From Bacillus sp. es.036 (GTDB lineage: Bacteria > Bacillota > Bacilli > Bacillales > Guptibacillaceae), in assembly GCF_002563635.1 (NCBI RefSeq), contig NZ_PDIZ01000001.1, forward strand, positions 124,001 through 188,000: a stretch of 64,000 nucleotides of DNA, read 5' to 3'. Each line of letters starts with the position of its first letter. The first letter of the stretch is position 1. Positions 34,908 to 44,209 of the stretch are shown here, one piece after another. The notes under the pieces were generated by a model. It was given only the letters and a program-made list of their open reading frames with translations, was not told the origin of the DNA and did no database searches. Position numbers and translations under genes: made by a program.

Positions 34908-36482
34908 TTATCTTGACTCTCTTAGAGGAATATCTGGATTTTTATCCTGGAACCATCTAAGCGCAAAGTCGTTTTGGAACAGAAGAACAGGACGCTTAAG
35001 CTGATCGTAAACAAGCATATTACGAACGCTGTCTACTTTCTCTTCTGGATTATCCGTTTCAATCCATCTTGCATGCTGATGCGGCATTGTATCAAATTGA
35101 ATATCGACGTTGTATTCACCTTTCATGCGATATTCAAAAATCTCAAACTGTAGACGTCCTACTACACCAATGACGATCTCATCCCAGTGAGCGGTACGAT
35201 AGACTTGGATAGCACCTTCTTCTGAAAGCTGCTGAACCCCTTTGTAGAAATGCTTCTGCTTCATCGCTTTTTGGGCACGAACCTTCGCGAAATGCTCTGG
35301 TGGGAAAGTTGGTAGGGCACCGAAGGAATAGACGTTTTTCGAACCAACAAGTGTGTCACCGATTTGATACGTTCCTGAATCATAGAGTCCAACAATATCA
35401 CCAGGGTATGCTTTTTCTACATTGCCTCGAGAGGAGGCGAAGAAAAGTTGACCTTGTGATAGCTTCAAGCTTTTTGCTGTACGCTCAAGCCAAGCTTCCA
35501 TTCCTTTTTCAAATGTACCTGACACGATACGTAAGAATGCCACGCGGTCACGGTGAGCCGGATTCATGTTTGCTTGAATTTTAAAGATAAACCCTGAGAA
35601 CGTTTCGTCATCTGGCTTTACTTCCCCTTCAGAGCTCTCACGAGGTGCTGGAGAAGGAGCTAGATCAAGAAAGTGGTTTAAGAATGTAGGCACACCAAAG
35701 CTTGAGATCGCACTTCCGAAGAAGACAGGCGTTTGCTTACCAGATTGAAGGGCTTCTTCGCTATATGTTGCGCCAGCTTCGTCAAGTAGCATCACGTCTT
35801 CTTGTAGCTGATTCACAAGTTCTTCACCGGCTTTTTGTTTAAGGACAGGGTCATCAAGATCTGAAATTTGGATCGCCTGTTTGTTGTCGCCTTCTGTATC
35901 ATAAAATTCGACTGCTTTTTGATGACGATCATAAACCCCCTGGAACGATTGACCGATACCAATTGGCCAGTTCATCGGATAGGACTCAATGCCTAGAACA
36001 TCTTCAATTTCTTCAAGTAGCTCAAGCGGTTCGCGACCCTGCCGATCCATTTTATTAATGAAGGTAAAAATCGGAATGCCGTGCTCACTAACAACTTTAA
36101 AGAGCTTCTTTGTTTGTGACTCCACCCCTTTAGCAGCATCGATAATCATGACCACGCTATCAACGGCAAGGAGGGTGCGGTACGTATCTTCACTAAAATC
36201 TTCGTGTCCTGGTGTATCTAGAATGTTAATGGTATGACCTTTGTAGTTGAAGTTCATTACACTGGATGTAACGGAAATACCACGCTGTTTCTCGATTTCC
36301 ATCCAGTCAGATGTGGCATACTTAGATGATTTTCGAGATTTAACGGTTCCGGTTGAGCGAATCTGTCCACCTAAAAACAACAGTTTCTCAGTTAATGTTG
36401 TTTTACCAGCATCGGGGTGAGAGATGATCGCAAAGGTTCGTCTCTTCTTTATTTCTTCTTGTAATTCTTTATGGTTACTCAT
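34908..36482 (-). CDS. prfC: Peptide chain release factor 3
   Basis: A 524-aa translational GTPase that removes RF1/RF2 from the ribosome after termination. G1 is AIISHPDAGKTTLTEK, G2 region SSVMNF, G3 DTPGHEDFSEDTYR, G4 FINKMDR; the RF3-specific C-terminal domain follows (LQFEIFEYRMKGEYNV). ATG 36482 is the first plausible start; AAAGGA lies 12 bases before it. Monocistronic with a shared terminator. Confidence 0.95.
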   Translation of the reverse strand: MSNHKELQEEIKKRRTFAIISHPDAGKTTLTEKLLFLGGQIRSTGTVKSRKSSKYATSDWMEIEKQRGISVTSSVMNFNYKGHTINILDTPGHEDFSEDTYRTLLAVDSVVMIIDAAKGVESQTKKLFKVVSEHGIPIFTFINKMDRQGREPLELLEEIEDVLGIESYPMNWPIGIGQSFQGVYDRHQKAVEFYDTEGDNKQAIQISDLDDPVLKQKAGEELVNQLQEDVMLLDEAGATYSEEALQSGKQTPVFFGSAISSFGVPTFLNHFLDLAPSPAPRESSEGEVKPDDETFSGFIFKIQANMNPAHRDRVAFLRIVSGTFEKGMEAWLERTAKSLKLSQGQLFFASSRGNVEKAYPGDIVGLYDSGTYQIGDTLVGSKNVYSFGALPTFPPEHFAKVRAQKAMKQKHFYKGVQQLSEEGAIQVYRTAHWDEIVIGVVGRLQFEIFEYRMKGEYNVDIQFDTMPHQHARWIETDNPEEKVDSVRNMLVYDQLKRPVLLFQNDFALRWFQDKNPDIPLRESR

Positions 36483-36628
36483 TATGTCATTTAGTCCTTT
36501 CAAAATCACTTCTTATGTAATATAACATATTCTTACGGTTGTTCCTATTGCTTAAAGGGTACGAAAAGAGAGAGAAGGGATTCCGCGAACGGAGCATGAA
36601 TATGTAAGAGAAAGGAGAGGGAAATAGT

Positions 36629-37051
36629 ATGAGTGGATTTCAAGAATTTTTGGATGATTTTCTATCAAGCTGGCAGAACTCTTCATTAGATGAAATGAAG
36701 GTTAAAATAAGCGATTCGTATCAGGCGAGAGAGATCTCCAGTCAATCTGAATTATACGATTTTGGATATGATGAATCGATTGAAGGCTGGGATCAAGCGT
36801 TTACGTCCTTTCAAAAAGATGGGACGAAGTGGATTCTAAAGAAGCTGGCCGTTACCCCACTTCGAAGAAATGAAATGCTTGCGATTATCTTTGCTTCTAT
36901 TGAAGTAGATGGCAAACAAAGTGAAACGGGAAATGTCTTTTTTAATACATTTCGAAAAGAAGTACAAGGAAATTGGAAGCTGGTTAGAAGTTACATTGAA
37001 GCCGGGATTCCAGGTGAACATGTAAACGCGTTTGATTTAAAAAAAGAATAG
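36629..37051 (+). CDS. Hypothetical NTF2/SnoaL-like protein
   Basis: A 140-aa soluble protein: an N-terminal helical part (FQEFLDDFLSSWQNSSLDEM) followed by a strand-rich half (WILKKLAVTPLRRNEMLAII and GNWKLVRSYIEAGIPG), which together suggest an NTF2-like cone fold. AAAGGAGAGGG precedes the ATG. No catalytic motif recognised; function unknown. Confidence 0.7.
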   Translation: MSGFQEFLDDFLSSWQNSSLDEMKVKISDSYQAREISSQSELYDFGYDESIEGWDQAFTSFQKDGTKWILKKLAVTPLRRNEMLAIIFASIEVDGKQSETGNVFFNTFRKEVQGNWKLVRSYIEAGIPGEHVNAFDLKKE

Positions 37052-37064
37052 AACACGAACTTAG

Positions 37065-37097
37065 AACCTCTCGCTAAAATTTAGTGGGAGGTTTTTT
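37065..37097 (+). terminator. Terminator after the NTF2-like gene
   Basis: AACCTC.C.CTAAA pairs with TTTAG.G.GAGGTT, followed by TTTTT. Confidence 0.8.
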
Positions 37098-37145
37098 GGT
37101 GTGCAGCTCTTGATTTGAGCCATTAGGAACTTGTAGGTGCCTATA

Positions 37146-37172
37146 TTACAACAAAGTACGTACTTCTATTAT
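37146..37172 (+). promoter_or_regulatory. Promoter with embedded palindromic operator for the MFS gene
   Basis: TTACAA (37146) and TATTAT (37167-37172) flank the perfect 12-bp palindrome AAGTACGTACTT (37154-37165). A repressor bound there would block RNA polymerase. Confidence 0.5.
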
Positions 37173-37202
37173 TGTCTAGAAGATTGCATAATCAGTTGTA
37201 CC

Positions 37203-37236
37203 GCCGAAAAGGGAGGCGCCTCCCTTTAATCTCGGC
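37203..37236 (+). promoter_or_regulatory. Leader hairpin before the MFS gene
   Basis: An outer stem GCCGA/TCGGC encloses AAGGGAGGC/GCCTCCCTT. The CCTCC arm could alternatively pair with the GGAGG ribosome binding site at 37251-37255, so the structure could affect translation of the pump. Confidence 0.5.
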
Positions 37237-37265
37237 ACTAAAAAATTCAAGGAGGAATTCGCTTT

Positions 37266-38471
37266 ATGAGTTCTGAAACACATACAATGTCACATTCGAA
37301 AGAAAAATCAAGTGGTACTCTTGCTCTTTTAGCCCTCGCTATTAGTGCATTTGGAATTGGAACAACCGAGTTTGTTCCTGTTGGTCTTCTTTCTTCTATT
37401 GCAGATGACTTATCGATTTCAATTACACTGGCTGGCCTGCTGATTTCAGGCTACGCCATAGGGGTAGCCATTGGAGCTCCGGTTCTAACGGCTTTAACTG
37501 GAAAAATGAATCGAAAAACGCTCCTTATGTCCTTAATGGTCGTCTTTATCATCGGTAACCTTGTAGCGGGGATATCCACATCGTTCGGTTTATTACTCGT
37601 CGCCAGGTTTATTACCGCTTTTTCACACGGAATCTTCTTTTCAATTGGTTCAACAATTGCAGCAGACCTCGTTCCAGAAAATAAGCGCGCAAGTGCGATT
37701 GCCTTTATGTTTACAGGATTAACCGTTGCCACAGTGACGGGAGTTCCACTTGGTACGTTTATTGGACAAGCGTTTGGTTGGAGAGCAACATTTCTTGGCG
37801 TTGCCTTACTAGGTGTGATTGGGATTATCGCGAGTGCGATTCTCGTTCCAAAAGATTTGAAAGAAGCACCACCAGCGAAATTTAGTGAACAGGTGAAGAT
37901 CTTAACGAACGGAAAACTACTATTAGCTTTTGCAATTACAGCACTAGGTTACGGTGGTACGTTTGTTGCCTTTACGTATTTAGCGCCGCTCCTTGAAGAT
38001 GTGACAGGGTTTAGTGCGAAATTTGTTAGTGTCATTTTACTTGTGTATGGTGTGGCCGTTGCGATTGGGAATATGATTGGCGGTAAAGCGTCGAATAAAA
38101 ATCCATTAAAAGCGTTATTCTGGATGTTTGTCCTGCAAGCGATCATTCTTTTCGTAATGACATTTGCACTCCCATTCAAAGTGGCGGGGATTATATCAAT
38201 CTTCTTTATGGGATTGTTTGCTTTTATGAACGTTCCTGGATTGCAAGTACTTGTTGTTAACCTTGCTGAAAAGTATGTTCCTTCAGGGGTAAACGTAGCA
38301 TCCGCACTTAATATCGCAGCATTTAACGTTGGGATTGCGATTGGGTCATTTGTTGGTGGGGTCATCGTTGATTCAATTGGGTTAATCCACACCCCGTGGA
38401 TTGGTGGCATTATGGTTGTAGGAGCGGTCGCTCTTACAGGTTGGCTTCGTGCGAAGGAAAGAAAAGCGTAG
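37266..38471 (+). CDS. MFS transporter, AraJ/PbuE-like efflux type
   Basis: A 401-aa, 12-helix DHA1 family exporter. The start region has SAFGIGTTEFVPVGLL; TALTGKMNRKTLLMS is the loop 2-3 motif; GVPLGTFIGQAFGWRATFLG is the motif C region. Related proteins export sugars, nucleosides or drugs; the substrate is unknown. ATG 37266 lies behind AAGGAGG. An operator-like palindrome and a leader hairpin precede it, suggesting induced expression. Confidence 0.9.
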   Translation: MSSETHTMSHSKEKSSGTLALLALAISAFGIGTTEFVPVGLLSSIADDLSISITLAGLLISGYAIGVAIGAPVLTALTGKMNRKTLLMSLMVVFIIGNLVAGISTSFGLLLVARFITAFSHGIFFSIGSTIAADLVPENKRASAIAFMFTGLTVATVTGVPLGTFIGQAFGWRATFLGVALLGVIGIIASAILVPKDLKEAPPAKFSEQVKILTNGKLLLAFAITALGYGGTFVAFTYLAPLLEDVTGFSAKFVSVILLVYGVAVAIGNMIGGKASNKNPLKALFWMFVLQAIILFVMTFALPFKVAGIISIFFMGLFAFMNVPGLQVLVVNLAEKYVPSGVNVASALNIAAFNVGIAIGSFVGGVIVDSIGLIHTPWIGGIMVVGAVALTGWLRAKERKA

Positions 38472-38578
38472 AAAGGCTAAATGCTTTTTTTAATTAGTTA
38501 ATTTTTTGTTGCGTTCCATATGAAGGAATTATGGATGATTTCGTTTCGTTAATTAATGAAAGCCGTTAGGGAATCTCC

Positions 38579-40612
38579 TTAACGGCTTTTGTTGTGTAAC
38601 TTAAGCTGAGCTAAATACTGCTCGCCTTCCAATGTAATTTGTGTTCCTGTACGTCCACGTCCTTTTACAATATACCCCTTGTTTTCCAGATCGTTTAATC
38701 GCAGTCTGATTTGCTGAGGAGAGAGAGGGTGAGATAAAGTAGCGCTTTCTTTAGAAAGTAAATCTCGACTTGCTGTTTTGCCTTCATCATTTCGGTCTTT
38801 CATGATCTGCAAGATGACGTAATGATCCTTCGCATCGATGCTACTTACTGGAAGTGTCGCTGGCTTCTCGTTCATTGGTTCTAAGCGATGATGAGGGAGG
38901 TCATCAAGTGTAATCGTAGAGCCGCCTGAGACCACAAGCGCGTAATCAATCATGCTTTTCAGCTCGCGAATATTTCCTGGCCAATGATGAGCCATAAACG
39001 CTTCAATCACTTGTTGGTCCACTTTCATCCACGTGCCGCTTTTTGTAACAAAATAGTTTGTGAGTGATTGAATGTCGCTCAAACGTTCACGAAGTGGAGG
39101 GATCGCAAGTTGAAGGACATTTAATCGGTAAAATAAATCCGAGCGAAACGTACCTTCTGTAATTTTTTGTTCAAGTTTTTTATTTGTAGCGGCAATGACT
39201 CTTACATTAATCGGCGTAATTTTTCTACCACCAATCCTTCTAATTTCTTTTTCCTGAAGAACGCGCAGTAAGTGGGCTTGGACCGTTGGACTAATATCAC
39301 CAATCTCATCGAGGAAAATCGTTCCGTTATCTGCAAGCTCAAATAGTCCTTTCTTTCCACCGCGCTGAGCTCCTGTAAATGTGCCTTCCTCATACCCAAA
39401 TAATTCACTCTCTAAAAGACTTTCCGTCAAAGCGCTACAATTAATCGCGATAAACGGTCCGTTTTTTCGAAGAGAGTTACGGTGAATCGCATGCGCGAAA
39501 AGTTCTTTACCAACGCCTGTTTCTCCGTTAATCAAAACAGGGTGCTCAGCGATGGCGAGCTTTTTTGCGATACGAACGCGTTCAAGAAGGAGGGGGTGCT
39601 CACCAAGAATATCTTCGAAGTCATATTTTGCAGCGAATCCTTTCTTGTGCTGCTCTCGCTGTGCCGTTTTTTCAATTTCAAACGCCTGGTTGACGCTCTT
39701 AAAAGTAACAACTGTGGTATGTTCCTCTGGGATTGATTGACGAAAGGCGACAACATCTACCCCGTTCATTGAAACGAATTTATTTTCCTCTAATCCATTA
39801 ATGATAAAATCTTGAAGATCGGTATCCACTACATATGAAAGATCACGACCAATGACAGCTTTGGCGGGCATCTGGAAGAGTGCCTCAAGTCGGTGGTTAA
39901 ACAAGGTAATCTCTCTTTCTTTATTGATGGCTAGAATACCATCATCGACGGTATTAACGACATTTTGATAATGTTCTGTTGTTTGAAGCGCCTCTTTCTC
40001 AGCACCAAGAATCTTGCGGTGTAAGACGATCATACTTCGAATGTAGCGCTCGGAAACTTTGGAAGAAACGGAATCGTCCAGTTGAAAATAATCCATTACT
40101 TTAATAATCGTCGCCATATCAAAAGGTCTTACTCCGATATCAATGATTTGAGGAATATAAGATGGGCATAAGTGCGTTTCGCCAGGAGAAACGGCTACGT
40201 GAATATTGTCGTAAAACATTTGTCCTCGTTTAAATGGAAGAAACGTCACGTGGTTAATGCCAAGTTGGTAGAGTGATTCAATAACATCAACTGTGGACGG
40301 ATCGTCATCATTCACCATTAAGACTCTTTCGCCATGCGGAATCGTAAGGAGACGATCGATATAGTCATGGCGAATGGTTCGTTTGCCTACAATGGATTCT
40401 TTTCCTGAGATGTTACTTATCGTAGCAGCTTCCGTTTTAGTTGCTTCGGAAGAATACAAGATAACGTGATCTTCAAGTTGATGTGGTAACGATTCGTCAA
40501 TCGCAAAAGCTCTTACGACGATGTAATCGCCGGCCAACTGATGCAATTGATCATAGAGTACTTTTTTCGTTTGGGTACTTCCGGCAATTAGCGTTAAGGT
40601 AGGTCGCTCCAA
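38579..40612 (-). CDS. Sigma-54-dependent transcriptional activator (PAS-AAA+-wHTH)
   Basis: About 677 aa. An N-terminal sensor of unfamiliar type (about residues 1-190) has VGKRTIRHDYIDRLLTIPHG. A PAS-like segment (about 210-310) contains VVNTVDDGILAINKEREITL. The AAA+ domain has Walker A INGETGVGKELFA, the sigma-54-contacting loop EEGTFTGAQRGG and Walker B GTIFLDEIGDIS. The C-terminus is a winged-helix type (LSPQQIRLRLNDLENKGYIV) instead of the usual Fis-type HTH. The start is probably TTG 40612; GTG 40621 is an alternative. It is divergent from a sigma-54-promoted YfcC-iadA operon, which it presumably activates. Confidence 0.92.
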   Translation of the reverse strand: MERPTLTLIAGSTQTKKVLYDQLHQLAGDYIVVRAFAIDESLPHQLEDHVILYSSEATKTEAATISNISGKESIVGKRTIRHDYIDRLLTIPHGERVLMVNDDDPSTVDVIESLYQLGINHVTFLPFKRGQMFYDNIHVAVSPGETHLCPSYIPQIIDIGVRPFDMATIIKVMDYFQLDDSVSSKVSERYIRSMIVLHRKILGAEKEALQTTEHYQNVVNTVDDGILAINKEREITLFNHRLEALFQMPAKAVIGRDLSYVVDTDLQDFIINGLEENKFVSMNGVDVVAFRQSIPEEHTTVVTFKSVNQAFEIEKTAQREQHKKGFAAKYDFEDILGEHPLLLERVRIAKKLAIAEHPVLINGETGVGKELFAHAIHRNSLRKNGPFIAINCSALTESLLESELFGYEEGTFTGAQRGGKKGLFELADNGTIFLDEIGDISPTVQAHLLRVLQEKEIRRIGGRKITPINVRVIAATNKKLEQKITEGTFRSDLFYRLNVLQLAIPPLRERLSDIQSLTNYFVTKSGTWMKVDQQVIEAFMAHHWPGNIRELKSMIDYALVVSGGSTITLDDLPHHRLEPMNEKPATLPVSSIDAKDHYVILQIMKDRNDEGKTASRDLLSKESATLSHPLSPQQIRLRLNDLENKGYIVKGRGRTGTQITLEGEQYLAQLKLHNKSR

Positions 40613-40724
40613 GTGGTTCACATCTTTTCTATTTTTGGTTTTATTGTAACACCGATAAGAACTTAAAAGAACCAATTCCGATCTTTATTTAATGATTTTT
40701 CGGACAATTCATATCTTCATCAAG

Positions 40725-40740
40725 TTGGCATGAAACTTGC
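40725..40740 (+). promoter_or_regulatory. Sigma-54 (-24/-12) promoter of yfcC-iadA
   Basis: TTGGCATGAAACTTGC has GG and GC exactly ten bases apart and fits TTGGCAC-N4-TTGC with one mismatch. It lies 49 bp before the YfcC ATG. The same element recurs before the cyanophycinase gene. Confidence 0.85.
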
Positions 40741-40788
40741 TTCTCTATAGAGTAGGTAATGATGATTAAATCGGAAAGAAGGGGAAGT

Positions 40789-42300
40789 ATGGAACAAGAA
40801 AAGAGAAAAAAAGAAATGAAGATGCCTCATACGTTTGTGATTGTATTTTTTGTCGTACTTGCTGCTGCTGCTTTAACGTACTTTATTCCAAAAGGAACGT
40901 TTGAAACGGAGGATGTAACGTATGTACAGCAGGGAGAGGAGCAAACGAAAACGGTTCTTGTCCCGGACAGTTTCAAGTATGTAACGGACGATGGTGGAGA
41001 TGCGGTCCGAGAAGGGGTTTCACTATTTGAGCCTTATGGTGGTGCGGGTTTTCTTAATTATGTGTTCGAAGGGCTAGTATCAGGAGATAAATGGGGATCT
41101 GCTGTAGGTGTTGTCGCTTTTATCTTAATTATTGGTGGTGCATTTGGGATCATCATGCGCACAAAGGCGATTGATCAAGGAATTCTCTCCATTATTGATA
41201 AAACAAAGGGTCGAGAAGTGCTTATTATTCCGATTATGTTCTTTTTATTTTCGCTTGGTGGGGCAGTTTTTGGTATGGGGGAAGAGGCGATTGCCTTTGC
41301 GATGATACTCATACCACTTGTCGTAGCTCTCGGGTATGACGCTATTACAGGGGTAATGATAACGTATGTTGCAACACAAATTGGATTTGCCACTTCGTGG
41401 ATGAACCCGTTTAGCGTAGCGATTGCTCAGGGAGTATCCGGCATTCCAGTTTTGTCAGGGTCACCATTCCGAATGGTAATGTGGGGAGTTTTTACGATTA
41501 TAGGTATTGCGTACACAATGTGGTATGCGAATGGTGTTCGTAAGGATCCAAGGAAATCGCTTAGTACAGATGCGAATCGCTACTTTAGGGAGTACAATCA
41601 GAATCAAGACCTAGCTACCAAATTTACGCTTGGCCATGGACTTGTTGTCCTCACCCTTGTAGCAGGAATTGGCTGGATTATATGGGGTGTTATTGAACAT
41701 GCTTATTACATTCCGGAGATTGCAACACAGTTCTTTACAATTGGGATCATTGCTGGTGTGATTGCTGTGATCTTTAAGTTAAATGGCATGACAGTAAATG
41801 ATATTGCAGAGGGCTTTACAGACGGTGCAAAAGATTTGCTTCCGGCCGCGTTAATCGTTGGGATGGCCAAAGGAATTGTGATTATTCTTGGTGGCGATGC
41901 TGCTGGTGAACCTTCTGTATTAAATACAATGTTATATAGTGCAGGAAATTTAGTTGATGATTTTCCAGCTGCGCTATCAGCGTGGTTTATGTTTGTCTTC
42001 CAGTCTGTCTTTAATTTCTTTGTCGTTTCTGGAAGTGGGCAAGCGGCCCTCACAATGCCTCTTATGGCCCCACTCTCTGATATTGCAGGGGTTACGCGTC
42101 AGGTTGCTGTTCTAGCTTTCCAGCTAGGGGACGGACTGACAAACATTATTGTTCCTACATCAGCGGCGCTAATGGGTACACTTGGTGCAGCTAGAATGGA
42201 TTGGGGTACGTGGTTTAAATTTATTATTAAGTTTCAAATTGTGCTGTTTGTTCTCGCGTCTGTCTTTGTGATTACAGCTTCGCTCATGAACTTCCAGTAA
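40789..42300 (+). CDS. YfcC-family membrane transporter
   Basis: A 503-aa membrane protein of the YfcC/ArcD-like carrier family, with about 12 hydrophobic segments. The N-terminal helix HTFVIVFFVVLAAAALTYFI is followed by an extracellular loop, and SGSGQAALTMPLMAPLSDIA (about residues 406-425) is a family hallmark. Members are linked to uptake of basic amino acids, peptides or dicarboxylates. As first gene of an operon with isoaspartyl dipeptidase behind a sigma-54 promoter, I infer import of beta-aspartyl dipeptides. ATG 40789 follows AAGGGGAAG. Confidence 0.88.
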   Translation: MEQEKRKKEMKMPHTFVIVFFVVLAAAALTYFIPKGTFETEDVTYVQQGEEQTKTVLVPDSFKYVTDDGGDAVREGVSLFEPYGGAGFLNYVFEGLVSGDKWGSAVGVVAFILIIGGAFGIIMRTKAIDQGILSIIDKTKGREVLIIPIMFFLFSLGGAVFGMGEEAIAFAMILIPLVVALGYDAITGVMITYVATQIGFATSWMNPFSVAIAQGVSGIPVLSGSPFRMVMWGVFTIIGIAYTMWYANGVRKDPRKSLSTDANRYFREYNQNQDLATKFTLGHGLVVLTLVAGIGWIIWGVIEHAYYIPEIATQFFTIGIIAGVIAVIFKLNGMTVNDIAEGFTDGAKDLLPAALIVGMAKGIVIILGGDAAGEPSVLNTMLYSAGNLVDDFPAALSAWFMFVFQSVFNFFVVSGSGQAALTMPLMAPLSDIAGVTRQVAVLAFQLGDGLTNIIVPTSAALMGTLGAARMDWGTWFKFIIKFQIVLFVLASVFVITASLMNFQ

Positions 42301-42321
42301 CAACCGTTTGGAGGAAAGACA

Positions 42322-43488
42322 ATGTTTACAGTCATAAGAAATGCCGAGATTTATGCGCCGGATCATATAGGTAAGAAAGATATGCTAATCGCGTTTGATA
42401 AAATCGCGATGATTGAGGATCAAATTAAACTACCTGATTCGATTCCACATGAAGTAATCGATGCGATTGGGAAGATGATCTTTCCGGGATTCATTGACTC
42501 TCACGTTCACATTACAGGTGGTGGCGGTGAAGGAAGTTATCGAACAAGGACACCGGAATTAACGTTATCGAAAGCGACGAGTGCTGGGGTAACGACGATT
42601 GTTGGAGTGATTGGAACAGATGGCACAACACGTACAATGCCTGACCTCATTGCAAAAGCGCGAGGACTAGAAGAAGAAGGCATTACGTGCTATGTGCATA
42701 CAGGAAGTTATCAAGTACCGGTAAAAACGTTAACTGGAAAAATTGAGGATGACATTATCCTGATTGATCGCGTGATCGGAGCGGGAGAGATTGCGATTAG
42801 TGATCATCGCTCTTCTCAGCCAACGGTAGAAGAAATGGCCAAGATCGCTTCGGCTGCAAGAATTGGTGGAATGCTTTCTGGAAAAGCGGGCATCGTCAAT
42901 ATTCATCTTGGGGACAGTCCGTCTAAACTATCGCTCCTTGAGCAAGTGGTGGAGACGACGGATATCCCGATTAAGACGTTTCACCCAACGCATATCAATC
43001 GGACAGAAGAACTTTTCGAAGCCGGGGTCGCCTATGCGAAAAAAGGTGGGAACATTGATTTCACGACAAGTACCATTCCTCAATTTCTTGAAGAAGGCGA
43101 AGTGAAATGCAGTACGGGGTTGAAGCGTGCTCTTGAGGCTGGTGTTCCCGTTGAGCGGATTACGTTTACATCAGACGGACAAGCAAGTTTACCTGCTTTT
43201 AATGCTTCAGGTGAGTTTGAAGGGCTACAGATCGGTTCTGTGGCTTCACTTTATAAAGAAGTGCGAGATGCTATTGTTGAAGATGGCGTACCGATTTCGG
43301 ATGCGATTAAAGTGATAACGAAAAATCCGGCATCGCTATTGAAGTTAAGTCAAAAAGGTGAGATTGCGGTGGAGAAAGATGCGGACCTTGTGATCGTAGA
43401 CTCGGATTTTCAGATTGATACTGTTTTTGCGAGAGGACGGAAGATGGTTGAAGCACAAGAGTGTCTTGTAAAAGGAACATTTGAATAG
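42322..43488 (+). CDS. iadA: Isoaspartyl dipeptidase (beta-aspartyl peptidase)
   Basis: A 388-aa amidohydrolase that splits beta-aspartyl dipeptides. Metal ligands appear as HxH in FIDSHVHITGG (about residues 59-69), His in NIHLGD and FHPTHINR, and the catalytic Asp in ITFTSDGQAS (about 280-289). GGGGEGSYRTRTPEL is the IadA substrate loop. It starts 21 bp after yfcC with GGAGGAAAG and ends at a strong terminator. The enzyme is also known to act on beta-Asp-Arg from cyanophycin. Confidence 0.95.
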   Translation: MFTVIRNAEIYAPDHIGKKDMLIAFDKIAMIEDQIKLPDSIPHEVIDAIGKMIFPGFIDSHVHITGGGGEGSYRTRTPELTLSKATSAGVTTIVGVIGTDGTTRTMPDLIAKARGLEEEGITCYVHTGSYQVPVKTLTGKIEDDIILIDRVIGAGEIAISDHRSSQPTVEEMAKIASAARIGGMLSGKAGIVNIHLGDSPSKLSLLEQVVETTDIPIKTFHPTHINRTEELFEAGVAYAKKGGNIDFTTSTIPQFLEEGEVKCSTGLKRALEAGVPVERITFTSDGQASLPAFNASGEFEGLQIGSVASLYKEVRDAIVEDGVPISDAIKVITKNPASLLKLSQKGEIAVEKDADLVIVDSDFQIDTVFARGRKMVEAQECLVKGTFE

Positions 43489-43501
43489 AATCGGAACGAA
43501 G

Positions 43502-43533
43502 CGATCCCCCTCATTTCTAAGTGAGGGGGATCG
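43502..43533. terminator. Terminator of yfcC-iadA
   Basis: CGATCCCCCTCA pairs with TGAGGGGGATCG, then TTT; also faces the convergent DUF2202 gene. Confidence 0.85.
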
Positions 43534-43538
43534 TTTAT

Positions 43539-44057
43539 TCATTGATACTGACTTAAGCCTTGCTTGAATGCAGCCAGATGGTTTTTTGAAGCGTCTCCAA
43601 GCCTGACCATGACGGATTGTACATCCTGCGGCAGATCAGGCAAATTAGCTAATTTTTGGTACATGGCAATGTTATCAATTTCTCCTTGTACGCCAGCTTC
43701 GAACGCTTCTTTGAGCGTTTTTGGTGTTGTTGTATACTGACTAGCCTTATTTTCTGGAACGCTAATGTTGTACCTTGTAAATAAGGGAAGAAGTGCAGTG
43801 ATGTGCCTTTGTTCTGCCACTTTTATTTGCGTAAAGGGTCTAATCTCGCCATATTCTTTAATAATGTCATCGTATCGCGCCTGAGCGAGGTATTCATCTT
43901 CCAATGCATAAGTTAATGCTTCTTCAAGCGTAATAGAAGAGTCTTGTAATGCTCCTTTTGCACCGTAGTTTTCTGGAAGTGCTTCTGCCTTGACTTCAAG
44001 AAGATTGAAGTTGAAGAAAATAAAGCTGATGATCGCAACAATCGCAACTTTTTTCAC
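43539..44057 (-). CDS. DUF2202 ferritin-like secreted protein
   Basis: About 172 aa. An N-terminal signal peptide (KKVAIVAIISFIFFNFNLL, cleavage near VKA-EA) is followed by a DUF2202 ferritin-like helical bundle. EDEYLAQARYDDIIKEYG and VAEQRHITALLPLF carry the Glu and ExxH-type di-iron positions, and GEIDNIAMYQKL and ASKNHLAAF the second pair. Probably an extracellular metal-binding protein; role unknown. The start is probably GTG 44057 after AAGGTGAG; longer starts lack a good RBS and would bury the signal. Confidence 0.85.
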   Translation of the reverse strand: MKKVAIVAIISFIFFNFNLLEVKAEALPENYGAKGALQDSSITLEEALTYALEDEYLAQARYDDIIKEYGEIRPFTQIKVAEQRHITALLPLFTRYNISVPENKASQYTTTPKTLKEAFEAGVQGEIDNIAMYQKLANLPDLPQDVQSVMVRLGDASKNHLAAFKQGLSQYQ

Positions 44058-44209
44058 TTTACTCACCTTGCCTTTTTGTTGATTAACCTTCCTATAAAGG
44101 TGGAGTTTTATGTAATTTTTATCAGTCGAAGTCATTTTGTTTGATTTCCCTTTAAGAACAGCTTATGATCTTAACTGTAAAGTTCATAATTACAGTAGGA
44201 GGAACAGTC

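Noticed and set aside
37949-38410. Long minus-strand frames opposite the MFS gene
   Set aside because: Antisense by-product of hydrophobic codon usage; the plus-strand MFS protein has full family motifs and an RBS.
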